A stretch of 32,982 nt of DNA from CAVXFS01 sp049582805 (GCA_049582805.1 JBAUUR010000146.1:1-32982), one strand, 5' to 3'. Counted from the stretch's first letter, positions 16,384 to 23,986 are shown. Made by a program: numbers and translations. The notes: generated from the sequence alone by a model not told the origin.

Positions 16384-19107
16384 TCAGACAAACATCCGAC
16401 GCGCCGCAAGCGCTTGGTCTATGCGGGCGATTAATATGGCGAGTTCCTGATCAATCTGGGTAAGCAACGACTCAACTTCATTGGAGACGCCATTCTTGAT
16501 GCTGCTTTCGAGTAGCCCAGCCTGGTTTTGCAGGGTTTCAGCGCCGATGGTACCCGCTATTCCTCGAAGGGTGTGCGCCAGTCTTTCCGCTGTTTTCTGA
16601 TCATTTGAGGCCAACGCGTCGCGAATTCTGGTGGCAGCATTCCGATTGTCAATACGGAACCTGTCGAGAATCGAGTAATAAATTGCTACCTTCCCCCCTA
16701 TCCGGCGCACACTTTCGGCTACGTTGACCCCAGGCAAATCCGGAAGCGACTCTGCTGCAACTGATGGACCCGGTTTGGGTATCTCAGGAATATCTGCAGT
16801 CCGAATTGGATGCAGCCATTTTGCAAGCGTGGCTATCAACTTATCCGGATCAATGGGTTTGCCAATGTGGTCATCCATCCCCGCATCCAGAATTTCATTT
16901 TGTGCACTGACCATCACATTCGCAGTCAGGGCGATGATTGGCAACTTCGAAAACTGTGGGTTTTTACGTATCTCGCGGGTAGCGCTGACGCCATCCATCA
17001 CCGGCATCTGCATATCCATCAGTACGCCATCGAATTGTTCTTGTCTCAGCAGTGCAATTGCTTCTTCGCCATTCTCTGCAACAATCACCTTGATTCCAAA
17101 GCTTTCCAGCAGCTCTTGCGCCACCTGCTGGTTGATTTCGTTATCCTCTACCAAGAGCAGACGTGCTCCACGGACTTGAGTAATGAGTTCAGGATTAAAC
17201 TGTGCACCGATTCTAAACTTGCCTGACATCGATTCATTCCGGCTGCAAACCCTGGCGACAGCATCAAATAATTTTCTCGGCTGGAATGGTTTTTCCAAAA
17301 TGCCATTCACCACCTGATCATCAAGATACGGCAACATTTCACTCTGGCCGTGGGCCGAGATCAGCAGAACTTTCGGTCTGACACGCAAGTCAGCCATTTC
17401 TCCGAGTTTTCGTGCCAATTCCATGCCATCCATCTGTGGCATCTTCCAGTCGAGAATTGCCAGGTCAAAAGGCCTTCCTTCCTCATTCGCCTTGACTATT
17501 GCTTTCATGGTATCTTCACCATTGCTGGCAACGGTCACATCGAAAGTGAATGACTCAAGATAATGCGTCAGAATTTGCAGGCTGCGCTCGTTATCATCAA
17601 CCGCAATAACACGCAGGCCGCGCATATCGTTGAGCACAGACTGGCGATAGTTCGCCTGACTTTTCGCTTTCCGGAAGAGCGCGGTGAAGATGAATTTCGT
17701 TCCCACCCCCGGAGCGCTCTCCACACAGATGTTTCCGCCCATCATTTCGACAAGGCGCTTGCTGATAGTCAGCCCCAGGCCGGTCCCGCCAAATTTGCGG
17801 GTGATGCTGGTATCCGCTTGGGTAAATGGGCGAAACAGCTTGTCAATATCCTTCTGCGACATCCCGATTCCCGTGTCTTTCACGGTGAAACGCAGCGCGA
17901 CCTGATCTCCTGCATCCTTTTCCAAATCGACACGCAACACCACTTCGCCCTTTTCGGTGAATTTGACCGCGTTACCGGCCAGATTGATCAGCACCTGCCC
18001 CAGTCGCAAGGGATCGCCAATCAGCAGCAATGGTACGTCTGGGGCCGTTTCCAACAGGAATTCGATATTTTTCTCCTGGAATTTATCGCCCACTATCGTG
18101 ACCAGATTGCCCATGACTTCTTCCAGATCGAAGAGCGTTTGATCAATTTCCAGTTTTCCGGCCTCAATTTTGGAAACATCCAAAATGTCGTTGAGAATGC
18201 CCAGTAGCGATTTAGCCGAGCCATGAATTTTCAGCAGATAATCTTGCTGCTTGCGGGACACGTCCGTCTGCAAACAAAGATGGCTCAATCCAATGATTGC
18301 GTTCATCGGAGTGCGGAGTTCATGGCTCATATTGGCAAGGAATTCATCCTTGATCTGGCTCGCCGTTTCTGCCTGACTCTTGGCCTCCTCGGCTGCTTTC
18401 AGCTTCAGGATTTCCTGTTCCAGTTCAATGTTGACCTCGGCCAACTTCCTGTTCCGGTCCGCGACAACTTTTTCCAGCGCCAAAATGCCGCGGGTAATCC
18501 GCCATGTAAGCGCCACAATAACGAACAGCATCAGCGTGCCGATTCCTGCACCCAGGTACTGGGCACGTTCTGATTTTTCTATCGCGTTACCTACATCCCC
18601 ATGGAAATCCTTCTCGGCAACATCCCTGAATGCCATTGCGTCCGTCAAATAGGCATCACGCGCAGCGCGCATTTTCATTATCTGCTGCAAACTAGGCGGG
18701 TCAGCTCTGACCGCCATTCGCTGCGCTATATAAAAAGCCAGGGAAAAGAAGTCGCCGAACTCGGATTTCAGTTTTTCGATCTCCTCCTTGTGCGCCGCAT
18801 CAAGCTTTCCCAAGGTTTCATAGTGGTCCAGTATTTCAGCTGCCTTGACTTTGGCCACATCCAGAAATTCCGTCTCGCCGGTTGACGCCGCCGTGTTTAA
18901 TGCATCAATTAACCTTTCGTTACTGCTGAAATTTTTTTCGACAACATCAAGAATCGGGAAATCCTTATCGCGAAGTTCTTTGAGGATAGAATTTCCCGCC
19001 GACATCACCAGAGATGAATAAATGAGGTAAGCGGCAAAGCTGAATGTGGCAACAACCGGCACCAATAACAGTTTCCATGCCAATGAATACTCGCGCGATG
19101 TTTTCAT
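16384..19107 (-). CDS. Hybrid sensor histidine kinase (HisKA-HATPase-REC-REC-HPt)
   Basis: A 907-residue inner-membrane phosphorelay kinase. Two membrane segments (about 11-35 and 184-205) enclose a mainly helical periplasmic sensor of about 150 residues. After a coiled coil (210-250) come HisKA with His262 in S-H-E-L-R-T-P and HATPase_c with N-L-A-G-N-A-V-K-F, D-T-G-I-G-M and G-G-T-G-L-G-L. Two receiver domains follow, with Asp553 (L-D-W-K-M-P) and Asp698 (M-D-M-Q-M-P), then a C-terminal HPt with His845 (A-H-T-L-R-G). It is a complete His-Asp-Asp-His relay. The ATG at 19107 is chosen over a GTG two codons earlier; both are usable. It follows the PstS-like gene by 16 bp, indicating cotranscription with it and the porin. 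Helical sensor plus binding protein recalls TorS/TorT. Confidence 0.93.
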   Translation of the reverse strand: MKTSREYSLAWKLLLVPVVATFSFAAYLIYSSLVMSAGNSILKELRDKDFPILDVVEKNFSSNERLIDALNTAASTGETEFLDVAKVKAAEILDHYETLGKLDAAHKEEIEKLKSEFGDFFSLAFYIAQRMAVRADPPSLQQIMKMRAARDAYLTDAMAFRDVAEKDFHGDVGNAIEKSERAQYLGAGIGTLMLFVIVALTWRITRGILALEKVVADRNRKLAEVNIELEQEILKLKAAEEAKSQAETASQIKDEFLANMSHELRTPMNAIIGLSHLCLQTDVSRKQQDYLLKIHGSAKSLLGILNDILDVSKIEAGKLEIDQTLFDLEEVMGNLVTIVGDKFQEKNIEFLLETAPDVPLLLIGDPLRLGQVLINLAGNAVKFTEKGEVVLRVDLEKDAGDQVALRFTVKDTGIGMSQKDIDKLFRPFTQADTSITRKFGGTGLGLTISKRLVEMMGGNICVESAPGVGTKFIFTALFRKAKSQANYRQSVLNDMRGLRVIAVDDNERSLQILTHYLESFTFDVTVASNGEDTMKAIVKANEEGRPFDLAILDWKMPQMDGMELARKLGEMADLRVRPKVLLISAHGQSEMLPYLDDQVVNGILEKPFQPRKLFDAVARVCSRNESMSGKFRIGAQFNPELITQVRGARLLLVEDNEINQQVAQELLESFGIKVIVAENGEEAIALLRQEQFDGVLMDMQMPVMDGVSATREIRKNPQFSKLPIIALTANVMVSAQNEILDAGMDDHIGKPIDPDKLIATLAKWLHPIRTADIPEIPKPGPSVAAESLPDLPGVNVAESVRRIGGKVAIYYSILDRFRIDNRNAATRIRDALASNDQKTAERLAHTLRGIAGTIGAETLQNQAGLLESSIKNGVSNEVESLLTQIDQELAILIARIDQALAARRMFV

Positions 19108-19123
19108 TTCCACGGCAATCCCC

Positions 19124-19564
19124 TTATGGTTGCAGAATTACCCTGACACTTCTGTCCAAAGCATTTTTATCAATGTATCCGATGGCGTTGGGGTTTTTGG
19201 CGACGGCCTTTCTGACGGCCACGTCGCCTTCCAGCGTTTCCGGGGGACGACCATTGCCCGTGAAAATGACTTTTGCCCAGTATGCAGTAAGTTGGGAGGG
19301 GCTCTTGTGGACTACTTTTGAATAAAACTCATCCCTGATTGCGCGACCTTCAGCCTGATCGATAGGAACGGCAGCGCTGTCATCCGGAAAGGTATTGACC
19401 TTGCCGAGGAAGATTCGTGCGGTCTGCCCAGGCGTCAGTCTGGTCACGGGGCTATTGGCGGAAACGATTACAACCACGTCCGCACAGGCACTTGCGGCAA
19501 CCATTAATACAGCAGGAAACAGAACGAGTTTCAAGCAATTGTGGAATATTTGTTGTGGCCTCAC
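19124..19564 (-). CDS. Short PstS-like periplasmic substrate-binding protein
   Basis: This resembles the compact 'phosphate ABC transporter substrate-binding protein' (PBP-like) family, which has about half the length of true PstS. A signal peptide (hydrophobic residues near 11-27, ending S-A-C-A-D) exports it to the periplasm. Family features include V-V-I-V-S-A-N-S-P-V near the mature start, the F-L-G-K segment, and the end G-Y-I-D-K-N-A-L. The frame opens at a GTG at 19576, but the GTG at 19564 is preferred: GGAG lies six bases upstream. This gives 146 residues; no ATG suits. No permease or ATPase gene is present, so it is more likely a sensor accessory than a transport component. It sits between the porin and the hybrid kinase with gaps of about 15 bp on each side. 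Confidence 0.82.
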   Translation of the reverse strand: MRPQQIFHNCLKLVLFPAVLMVAASACADVVVIVSANSPVTRLTPGQTARIFLGKVNTFPDDSAAVPIDQAEGRAIRDEFYSKVVHKSPSQLTAYWAKVIFTGNGRPPETLEGDVAVRKAVAKNPNAIGYIDKNALDRSVRVILQP

Positions 19565-19578
19565 ATTGAACTCCACGC

Positions 19579-20712
19579 CTAGAACACGAAATCTGCCACT
19601 GCAGAGATCACATGAAAACTTGTTCCATAGAGGTTTACGTCCTCCGGCACGTTTGCGAGGAAGCCATTTGAATTGTCACTGAGTTTCACCTCGTCTAACT
19701 GCAACTTCAAATCGGTATTTTTCATGAAGTCCCAGCGTACACCCAGACTGACCGTACTCTGCGACCTGTTGGCCAGTTGAACCAGGTACGACCGTGGTGG
19801 TTGAAATTCCGGCAGAAAGGAACCCTGGCTATTTTGGCTGTAGGTCAGATAGGGAGTGAATTTATTAACGCGGTAACCAGCACTGATGTACATCGCTCCA
19901 ACCTTGTAGATTGAATTATGCTGTATCCACTCGGACATGACGAACCAATCGCCCGGATCATAGATTACCCCAAGGGACAAATCGCTGTTACTAACCGTCG
20001 CTATCGATTCGGTAGCCTCTAAATATTGGGAAGTGTCCTCGCGTTTCTGGTAGCCAGCGTGGATGGTTGTCGGGCCATACTCAACCGTATCGAAAATTCC
20101 CCACAGGTGTCTCGATGACAATTCCCCGCTCGGGAAATCATTCGAGTCAATCGTGGTCTTGCCATAAACGACCTTGATGGAATTCCCCACCTCCCCAGTT
20201 TGTAAGCGGTACGTCGCATCAACACCGTCGAAGTGAGTGATGGGCTCCTGGCGGTAAACTTCAAGTGGCGGATGGATCCAGGGATAGCTATAGCCAACAT
20301 CCCGGTTCTCGGCCTCCAGAAAAGTCGGCAGTGCTAAGCGCCCAGCCCGGATGGACGCATTCGGAAGGAATGCATATTTTACGTCGGCAAATTCGACCTC
20401 CGGCTGGTAAGTATTTCCGTTATGATATTCAGAGTCAGCTTGTATCACGGCCGAGAGTTTAGGCGAGAAATTGGCCGCCAAGTGCGCTGCAATCCGGGTG
20501 TCATTATCAACTGACCAATTCTCGCTCAGTCCCGGCCCTTTCGGAATGCCGCTATCCAGAACGTAATCCCCCAAACTTTCGCTGGAATGGGATAATCCGA
20601 GTGATCCAAATCCGCTCAATGTGAACATCGGCTGGTCTGGCTCGGCTGCGTGTGCATTACCAAAGACAGCAGCAAGCGCGAACAGCATAATGAGCGTAGA
20701 TTTCCTGGCCAT
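19579..20712 (-). CDS. Outer-membrane beta-barrel porin-like protein
   Basis: A 377-residue protein with a classical signal peptide (residues 1-22, ending G-N-A-H-A) and a sequence of alternating polar/aromatic strands typical of an outer-membrane barrel. It ends in Phe (V-A-D-F-V-F), the signature recognised by the BAM machinery. The frame opens 36 bases earlier, but the ATG at 20712 has GAGGAAG just upstream and gives a proper signal peptide. It should let small solutes cross the outer membrane; selectivity is unknown. It is the first gene of the porin, binding-protein, kinase run and is divergent from the response regulator. It does not look like the usual trimeric Gram-negative porins, so it is called from architecture rather than a named family. 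Confidence 0.8.
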   Translation of the reverse strand: MARKSTLIMLFALAAVFGNAHAAEPDQPMFTLSGFGSLGLSHSSESLGDYVLDSGIPKGPGLSENWSVDNDTRIAAHLAANFSPKLSAVIQADSEYHNGNTYQPEVEFADVKYAFLPNASIRAGRLALPTFLEAENRDVGYSYPWIHPPLEVYRQEPITHFDGVDATYRLQTGEVGNSIKVVYGKTTIDSNDFPSGELSSRHLWGIFDTVEYGPTTIHAGYQKREDTSQYLEATESIATVSNSDLSLGVIYDPGDWFVMSEWIQHNSIYKVGAMYISAGYRVNKFTPYLTYSQNSQGSFLPEFQPPRSYLVQLANRSQSTVSLGVRWDFMKNTDLKLQLDEVKLSDNSNGFLANVPEDVNLYGTSFHVISAVADFVF

Positions 20713-21029
20713 AAAGGCTTCCTCTCGATCGAAAAAATCCAGTTTCATCCATCAAAATTGTTCTCGGACGCTCAAGTGTAGCGTTGCAGCAGGCATTTTG
20801 GTAGACTTAAAAAAAAGCGTTTTTCCACTTCAAGCATAGTCGATGAACGTGGAGCGACTGGTAATTGCAGTTGCTTCAGGGTTGCGCTAACCCCAGGCGG
20901 CATTTTGTCTTGGCTCTTGAACACTGGCATTGTGTCGGCAGGATGTGTCGAGAAGGGCCGGAAATGCTGACCGGTCCAGGTCCGGTGTTCCGGTCGAACT
21001 GATAATGGCTGATGGTTGAGGAGACTAAA
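20713..21029. promoter_or_regulatory. Divergent control region between porin and response-regulator genes
   Basis: This 317-bp gap must hold promoters for both directions. Seen in it: an A-tract facing a T-tract near 20809-20825 (A8-GCG-T5), and three CCGGT words at 20972, 20983 and 20991, the first inside the 8-bp palindrome GACCGGTC (20970-20977). A GATAAT at 21001-21006 could be a -10 for the response regulator, but no -35 fits. An operator role for the CCGGT cluster is inference. Confidence 0.4.
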
Positions 21030-21530
21030 ATGGAAGTATCTGAGGTACGGCCCAAGATATTGGTAGTGGATGATGCCCCTGAAAATCTGATGGTAATGGA
21101 GGCGATTTTGGGGAATGATTATTCGTTGAAATTGCTCGATAATGCCAATGATGCGCTCAATTATGCTTTTGCCAATCCTCCGGACCTGATTCTGCTTGAC
21201 GTCATGATGCCGGAAATTGACGGTTTCGAGACCTGTCGCCGGATAAAAGCCAACCCGAAGCTTGCAGATGTGCCGGTCATCTTCATTACGTCGAAAAATG
21301 ATGTCCAGGACGAAGAGCAGGGATTTTCAGTTGGAGCATCGGATTTCATTCACAAACCCATCAGCGCGCCGGTTGTGGCTGCCCGTGTCAAGACCCATCT
21401 CAAGATCAAGTACATGCTGGATTACCTGAGGAATGAGAACGTTCGTCTGCAGGAAAATGCAGGCCAGACATCTTCCGAACTGGAAATGCTCAAAGAACTC
21501 ATGTGGGGCAGCCACTTCGCCAAACGCTGA
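21030..21530 (+). CDS. Stand-alone response regulator (single receiver domain)
   Basis: This 166-residue protein is a receiver domain with a short helical tail. The acidic pair is Asp14-Asp15, the phospho-acceptor Asp57 (L-L-D-V-M-M-P), the switch Thr87 (F-I-T-S) and the conserved Lys109 (H-K-P). Residues after about 125 form a charged, possibly coiled helix with no DNA-binding or enzymatic domain, so it acts through protein contacts or as a phosphorelay intermediate. An ATG at 21012 is in frame, but GAGGAG six bases before the ATG at 21030 settles the start there. It is divergent from the porin, binding-protein and hybrid-kinase genes; accepting phosphate from that kinase's HPt domain is a reasonable inference. 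Confidence 0.9.
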   Translation: MEVSEVRPKILVVDDAPENLMVMEAILGNDYSLKLLDNANDALNYAFANPPDLILLDVMMPEIDGFETCRRIKANPKLADVPVIFITSKNDVQDEEQGFSVGASDFIHKPISAPVVAARVKTHLKIKYMLDYLRNENVRLQENAGQTSSELEMLKELMWGSHFAKR

Positions 21531-21634
21531 CCTTTACACCTCTGGTCATGGTAACCAACTCATTTAGGTTTGAATTTTTTAGCAAGATAAGCCGCTATCT
21601 TTGCCGGAATAGCTAAATTGCAGAAGTTGTACTC

Positions 21635-22007
21635 ATGACAAACACGAGAATATTGATCCTGGCAGGTATTATTGCACTCGGATTGCCGCCCATGGCATCT
21701 TTGGCGGCACCTGTAACTAGCGGTTATTTGGCAGATTCGGCCGGTAAGCTGGTCAAGAACGGCAACAATGGATGCTGGAGACCCGGTTACTGGACTCCGG
21801 CCTTGGCAATAGCCGAATGCGATCCTGATCTCGCCAAGAAAGAGGAACCGAACACGGCAGAGGCCACGAAACCAGTTGTTGCTCCTGCTCCTGCTCCAGT
21901 TGTTGTACCTGCGAAACCACCTGCCTTAATCCCTATCACCCCGCAACCGGAAACGCTGTTTGGCCTTTGACAAGTCTGTCGGTCTAAGCTTTTGCAAACG
22001 TTTTTGA
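21635..22007 (+). pseudogene. Truncated, frameshifted OmpA-family gene
   Basis: The frame codes for 111 residues: a signal peptide, then the N-terminal module seen in many betaproteobacterial OmpA-family proteins, including G-C-W-R-P-G-Y-W-T-P-A-L and A-I-A-E-C-D-P-D-L, then a Pro/Ala/Val-rich linker. Homologues continue with A-L-F-D-F-D-K-x and a peptidoglycan-binding OmpA domain. Here the frame ends L-F-G-L-stop. Skipping one G near 21962 gives L-F-A-F-D-K-S-V, then unrelated residues and a stop at 22005. So the gene has a one-base shift exactly at the domain junction and has also lost the whole OmpA domain. The short product could still be exported, but it would lack the peptidoglycan-binding part. 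No strong ribosome-binding site precedes the ATG. Confidence 0.75.
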
Positions 22008-22202
22008 ATGCAATATAGAAAACCGAACTACAGTGAAGGGTCGGATTGGCCCGTTGATTAGATAGACGCTGAGTGCCGATCACATATTTCTCGCCATGAC
22101 GGACACTCGTTACAAGTGAACCCCTTGGTCCCGGCACACAGATAACCTACGCCCTGCAAGTTCGTATTACAATGCTTATGCTACATCACCAGGAGAACGA
22201 TC

Positions 22203-22274
22203 ATGGCTAAAGGTCAGCAACGAAAAAACAAAGAACCAAAGAAGCCTAAAAAGAAACCAACCCCTGCTATCTGA
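22203..22274 (+). CDS. 23-residue Lys-rich conserved-type small protein
   Basis: A very short ORF starting M-A-K-G-Q-Q-R and rich in Lys and Pro (K-E-P-K-K-P-K-K-K-P). AGGAG at 22191-22195, seven bases before the ATG, supports translation. The opening M-A-K-G-Q-x-R-x-N-K-E-x-K-K-P-K-K resembles a family of tiny uncharacterised proteins that I recall from many proteobacteria. The resemblance is remembered, not searched. It is strongly basic, so nucleic-acid or ribosome contact is possible but speculative. A TACAAT at 22168-22173 could be its -10. Confidence 0.65.
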   Translation: MAKGQQRKNKEPKKPKKKPTPAI

Positions 22275-22455
22275 TTTGGTTACGCCCTGAGCGGACTGCC
22301 GCAACCAGAAGCAGTTTGCCAGGAGCAGGGGTTCAGATAGCCGCGAGAGCCGCTTCCCCGTTACGATTGCGCTGAGAAGAATCAAGAGTCATCTCCATGA
22401 CTGATGCCGCCCTTGTTATGGCGGGGCAGGGAGATTGGCAGGGACACGGGCAGCC

Positions 22456-23073
22456 ATGTACTACGGGGAGAAGTTCAACGCCTTAACTCATCTCGTTGGA
22501 GCGGTGCTGGCGCTCACCGGTACCATAGTTCTCATTTTTCTGGCAGCGCTGGACGGTGATCCGTGGAAGGTGGTGAGCGTCTCAATTTACGGCGTGACGT
22601 TGGTATTGTTGTACAGCTTCTCCACCCTTTATCACAGCCTGCGCGGGCGTGCCAAGAATATCCTGCGCGAGTTGGACCACCACAGCATCTATCTGCTCAT
22701 CGCCGGCAGTTACACTCCTTTCTGCCTGATGACGTTGCGCGGCCCTTGGGGCTGGTCGCTGTTCGGGGTCGTGTGGGGGCTGGCAGTCCTTGGCAGCCTG
22801 CAGGAACTGTGGTTTAAGAGTGGAGCGCGGATTCTGTCAGTAGTGATCTACGTCGCGATGGGCTGGGTGGCTCTAGTGGCCCTCGTCCAACTTCTGCAGG
22901 CACTGGGGCCGGCCGGATTTGCCTGGCTCGTGGCCGGCGGATTGTTCTATACAATCGGTATCATCTTCTATTTGATCGATGCCCGCTTCACTTACGCGCA
23001 CGGCATCTGGCATCTGTTCGTTATCGCCGGAAGTGCCGCCCAATACGTTGCGGTACTGCATTATGTGCTGTAA
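22456..23073 (+). CDS. Haemolysin III / TrhA-family membrane protein
   Basis: A 205-residue inner-membrane protein with seven hydrophobic segments, of the HlyIII/PAQR-like family (YqfA/TrhA). The family's conserved polar residues are seen: the S-x-x-Y-H-S segment after the second helix (S-T-L-Y-H-S), R-E-L-D-H-H-S-I-Y-L-L-I-A-G-S-Y-T-P, and near the end H-G-I-W-H-L-F-V-I-A-G-S. These may form a metal site. Despite the name, a role in membrane-energetics homeostasis is better supported for relatives than haemolysis. The open frame begins at a TTG at 22435, but the ATG at 22456 gives M-Y-Y-G-E-K-F-N, the family's usual start; its ribosome-binding site is poor. It is probably transcribed alone. 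Confidence 0.9.
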   Translation: MYYGEKFNALTHLVGAVLALTGTIVLIFLAALDGDPWKVVSVSIYGVTLVLLYSFSTLYHSLRGRAKNILRELDHHSIYLLIAGSYTPFCLMTLRGPWGWSLFGVVWGLAVLGSLQELWFKSGARILSVVIYVAMGWVALVALVQLLQALGPAGFAWLVAGGLFYTIGIIFYLIDARFTYAHGIWHLFVIAGSAAQYVAVLHYVL

Positions 23074-23157
23074 GCGGAGCAGTAGCCCCGTTGGCTGCGA
23101 ACGGCAGTTTCGCGGCTATTGTGTTGAAAAACGCTCTTTTTGACCGCTCGAACCATG

Positions 23158-23180
23158 GGCTGTCCCGAAAGTCGGGATGC
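23158..23180 (+). promoter_or_regulatory. Perfect 6-bp stem hairpin between hlyIII-like gene and small regulator
   Basis: TCCCGA (23163-23168) and TCGGGA (23172-23177) form a perfect stem with an AAG loop, extended by GGC/GCC flanks after a two-base mismatch. No T-run follows, so it is not a clear terminator. It lies 85 bp after the haemolysin-III gene and 100 bp before the next ORF. It could equally be a small operator. Confidence 0.4.
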
Positions 23181-23276
23181 CTTTCGATCACAGGCATTTC
23201 ACGAATATTTCACCTTTCATTGGGCGTAAGAGTACAGTAACAACCGAGCCTATACTGGTGGCATGGTAGTAATCCT

Positions 23277-23531
23277 ATGGAATCAATTCTGCAATACTTG
23301 AAAGTGCATGGCGAGCGGTTCGACACGGAGATCGCTCTAGGTACAGGCATCCCACTTGGTAAAGTGCGCGTCTATTTGTCTGAACTTGCTGCCAAAGGCG
23401 AGATTATGGCGTGCCATTCGACACGGTTCGTGAAAGGCACGAAAGTCGAGGGAATATTTTGCCGGTTAGCTGGATTCATTCCTCCAGCAGCACCGGGCAG
23501 GAAATCAAAGGCGCAATTGAAGTTATCGTAG
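23277..23531 (+). CDS. Small possible winged-helix regulator, 84 residues
   Basis: The protein is short, has no signal peptide, and begins M-E-S-I-L-Q-Y-L-K-V-H-G-E-R-F-D-T-E-I-A. A helix-turn-helix pattern follows at about residues 17-40 (T-E-I-A-L-G-T-G-I-P-L-G-K-V-R-V-Y-L), then a hairpin of the wing type (K-G-E-I-M-A-C-H), and a basic tail G-R-K-S-K-A-Q. This resembles small ArsR/FaeA-like DNA-binding proteins I recall from betaproteobacteria. No effector domain or metal-binding cysteine pair is present: the two cysteines at about 46 and 62 are far apart. No ribosome-binding site is obvious; TATACT at 23251 may be a -10, which would make the leader very short. Target genes are unknown. 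Confidence 0.7.
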   Translation: MESILQYLKVHGERFDTEIALGTGIPLGKVRVYLSELAAKGEIMACHSTRFVKGTKVEGIFCRLAGFIPPAAPGRKSKAQLKLS

Positions 23532-23687
23532 TTTAGTTGCGCATTCAGGCAAGCAAAAATGCAACATGGCGTGCCGCATCGTGCCGGAGGCCATTGGCAC
23601 AGATAAATTGGCACGGCGCACACCCGCAGCTGACATCTGGCATTCTCGAAGCAGCCGCTCAGATGTGTCTACTCAATCCACGGCGAT

Positions 23688-23870
23688 TCAATGATCCCCA
23701 TGATCGTCTCCGTGATGATCCCCATGATCGTCTTCGTGATGATCCCCACGGTCTCCTTCATGAGCATCTCCGCCGCCATGCGAGCCATATCCGGGCCCCC
23801 AAATACAACCCGACAGCGTCGAGGATATCAGAAGCAGAATTGCCAGTCTGACCAAAAGTGATTTTTTCAT
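23688..23870 (-). CDS. Small His/Asp-rich lipoprotein
   Basis: A 60-residue protein with a lipoprotein signal sequence: M-K-K-S, a hydrophobic core, and the lipobox L-S-G-C with Cys22. The mature part is almost entirely Gly, His, Asp and Glu, with repeats of the type H-G-D-D-H-G-D-H, which suggests binding of divalent metals (Zn, Ni, Cu, Co or Fe) at the envelope. AGAGGG precedes the ATG by about eight bases. The C-terminal repeats come from a 24-bp tandem repeat in the DNA. It is convergent with the small winged-helix gene. No metal transporter is adjacent, so the role (storage, buffering or sensing) is unknown. Confidence 0.72.
   Translation of the reverse strand: MKKSLLVRLAILLLISSTLSGCIWGPGYGSHGGGDAHEGDRGDHHEDDHGDHHGDDHGDH
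23692..23749. repeat. 24-bp tandem repeat, about 2.4 copies, within the lipoprotein gene
   Basis: Copies at 23692-23715 and 23716-23739 differ at a single base (CTC versus CTT), and a third partial copy begins at 23740. The unit is eight codons, so copy-number changes keep the reading frame and simply lengthen the His/Asp-rich tail of the lipoprotein. Confidence 0.8.
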
Positions 23871-23940
23871 TTGCGATCCCTCTCTTTTATTGAGTTACCG
23901 GACACCTTCCACCAGCCTAATAAACCCGTGTACAACCGCT

Positions 23941-23986
23941 TCTCGGCATTGGTGTTGCTTTGCGTGAGCGTGCAATGCCTGCGAGA
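23941..23986. promoter_or_regulatory. Imperfect long hairpin
   Basis: TCTCG-GCATTG at 23941-23951 pairs with CAATGC at 23973-23978 and CGAGA at 23982-23986, leaving a three-base bulge and a 21-base loop. This gives 11 base pairs. It lies about 70 bp upstream of the lipoprotein gene's start on the minus strand, so it may sit in that gene's promoter or leader. Confidence 0.4.

Noticed and set aside
23537..23851. Plus-strand frame with D-P-H-D-R-L-R-D repeats
   Set aside because: The repeat is the reverse reading of the lipoprotein's 24-bp unit; the minus-strand frame has a signal peptide, lipobox and ribosome-binding site, and this one has none.
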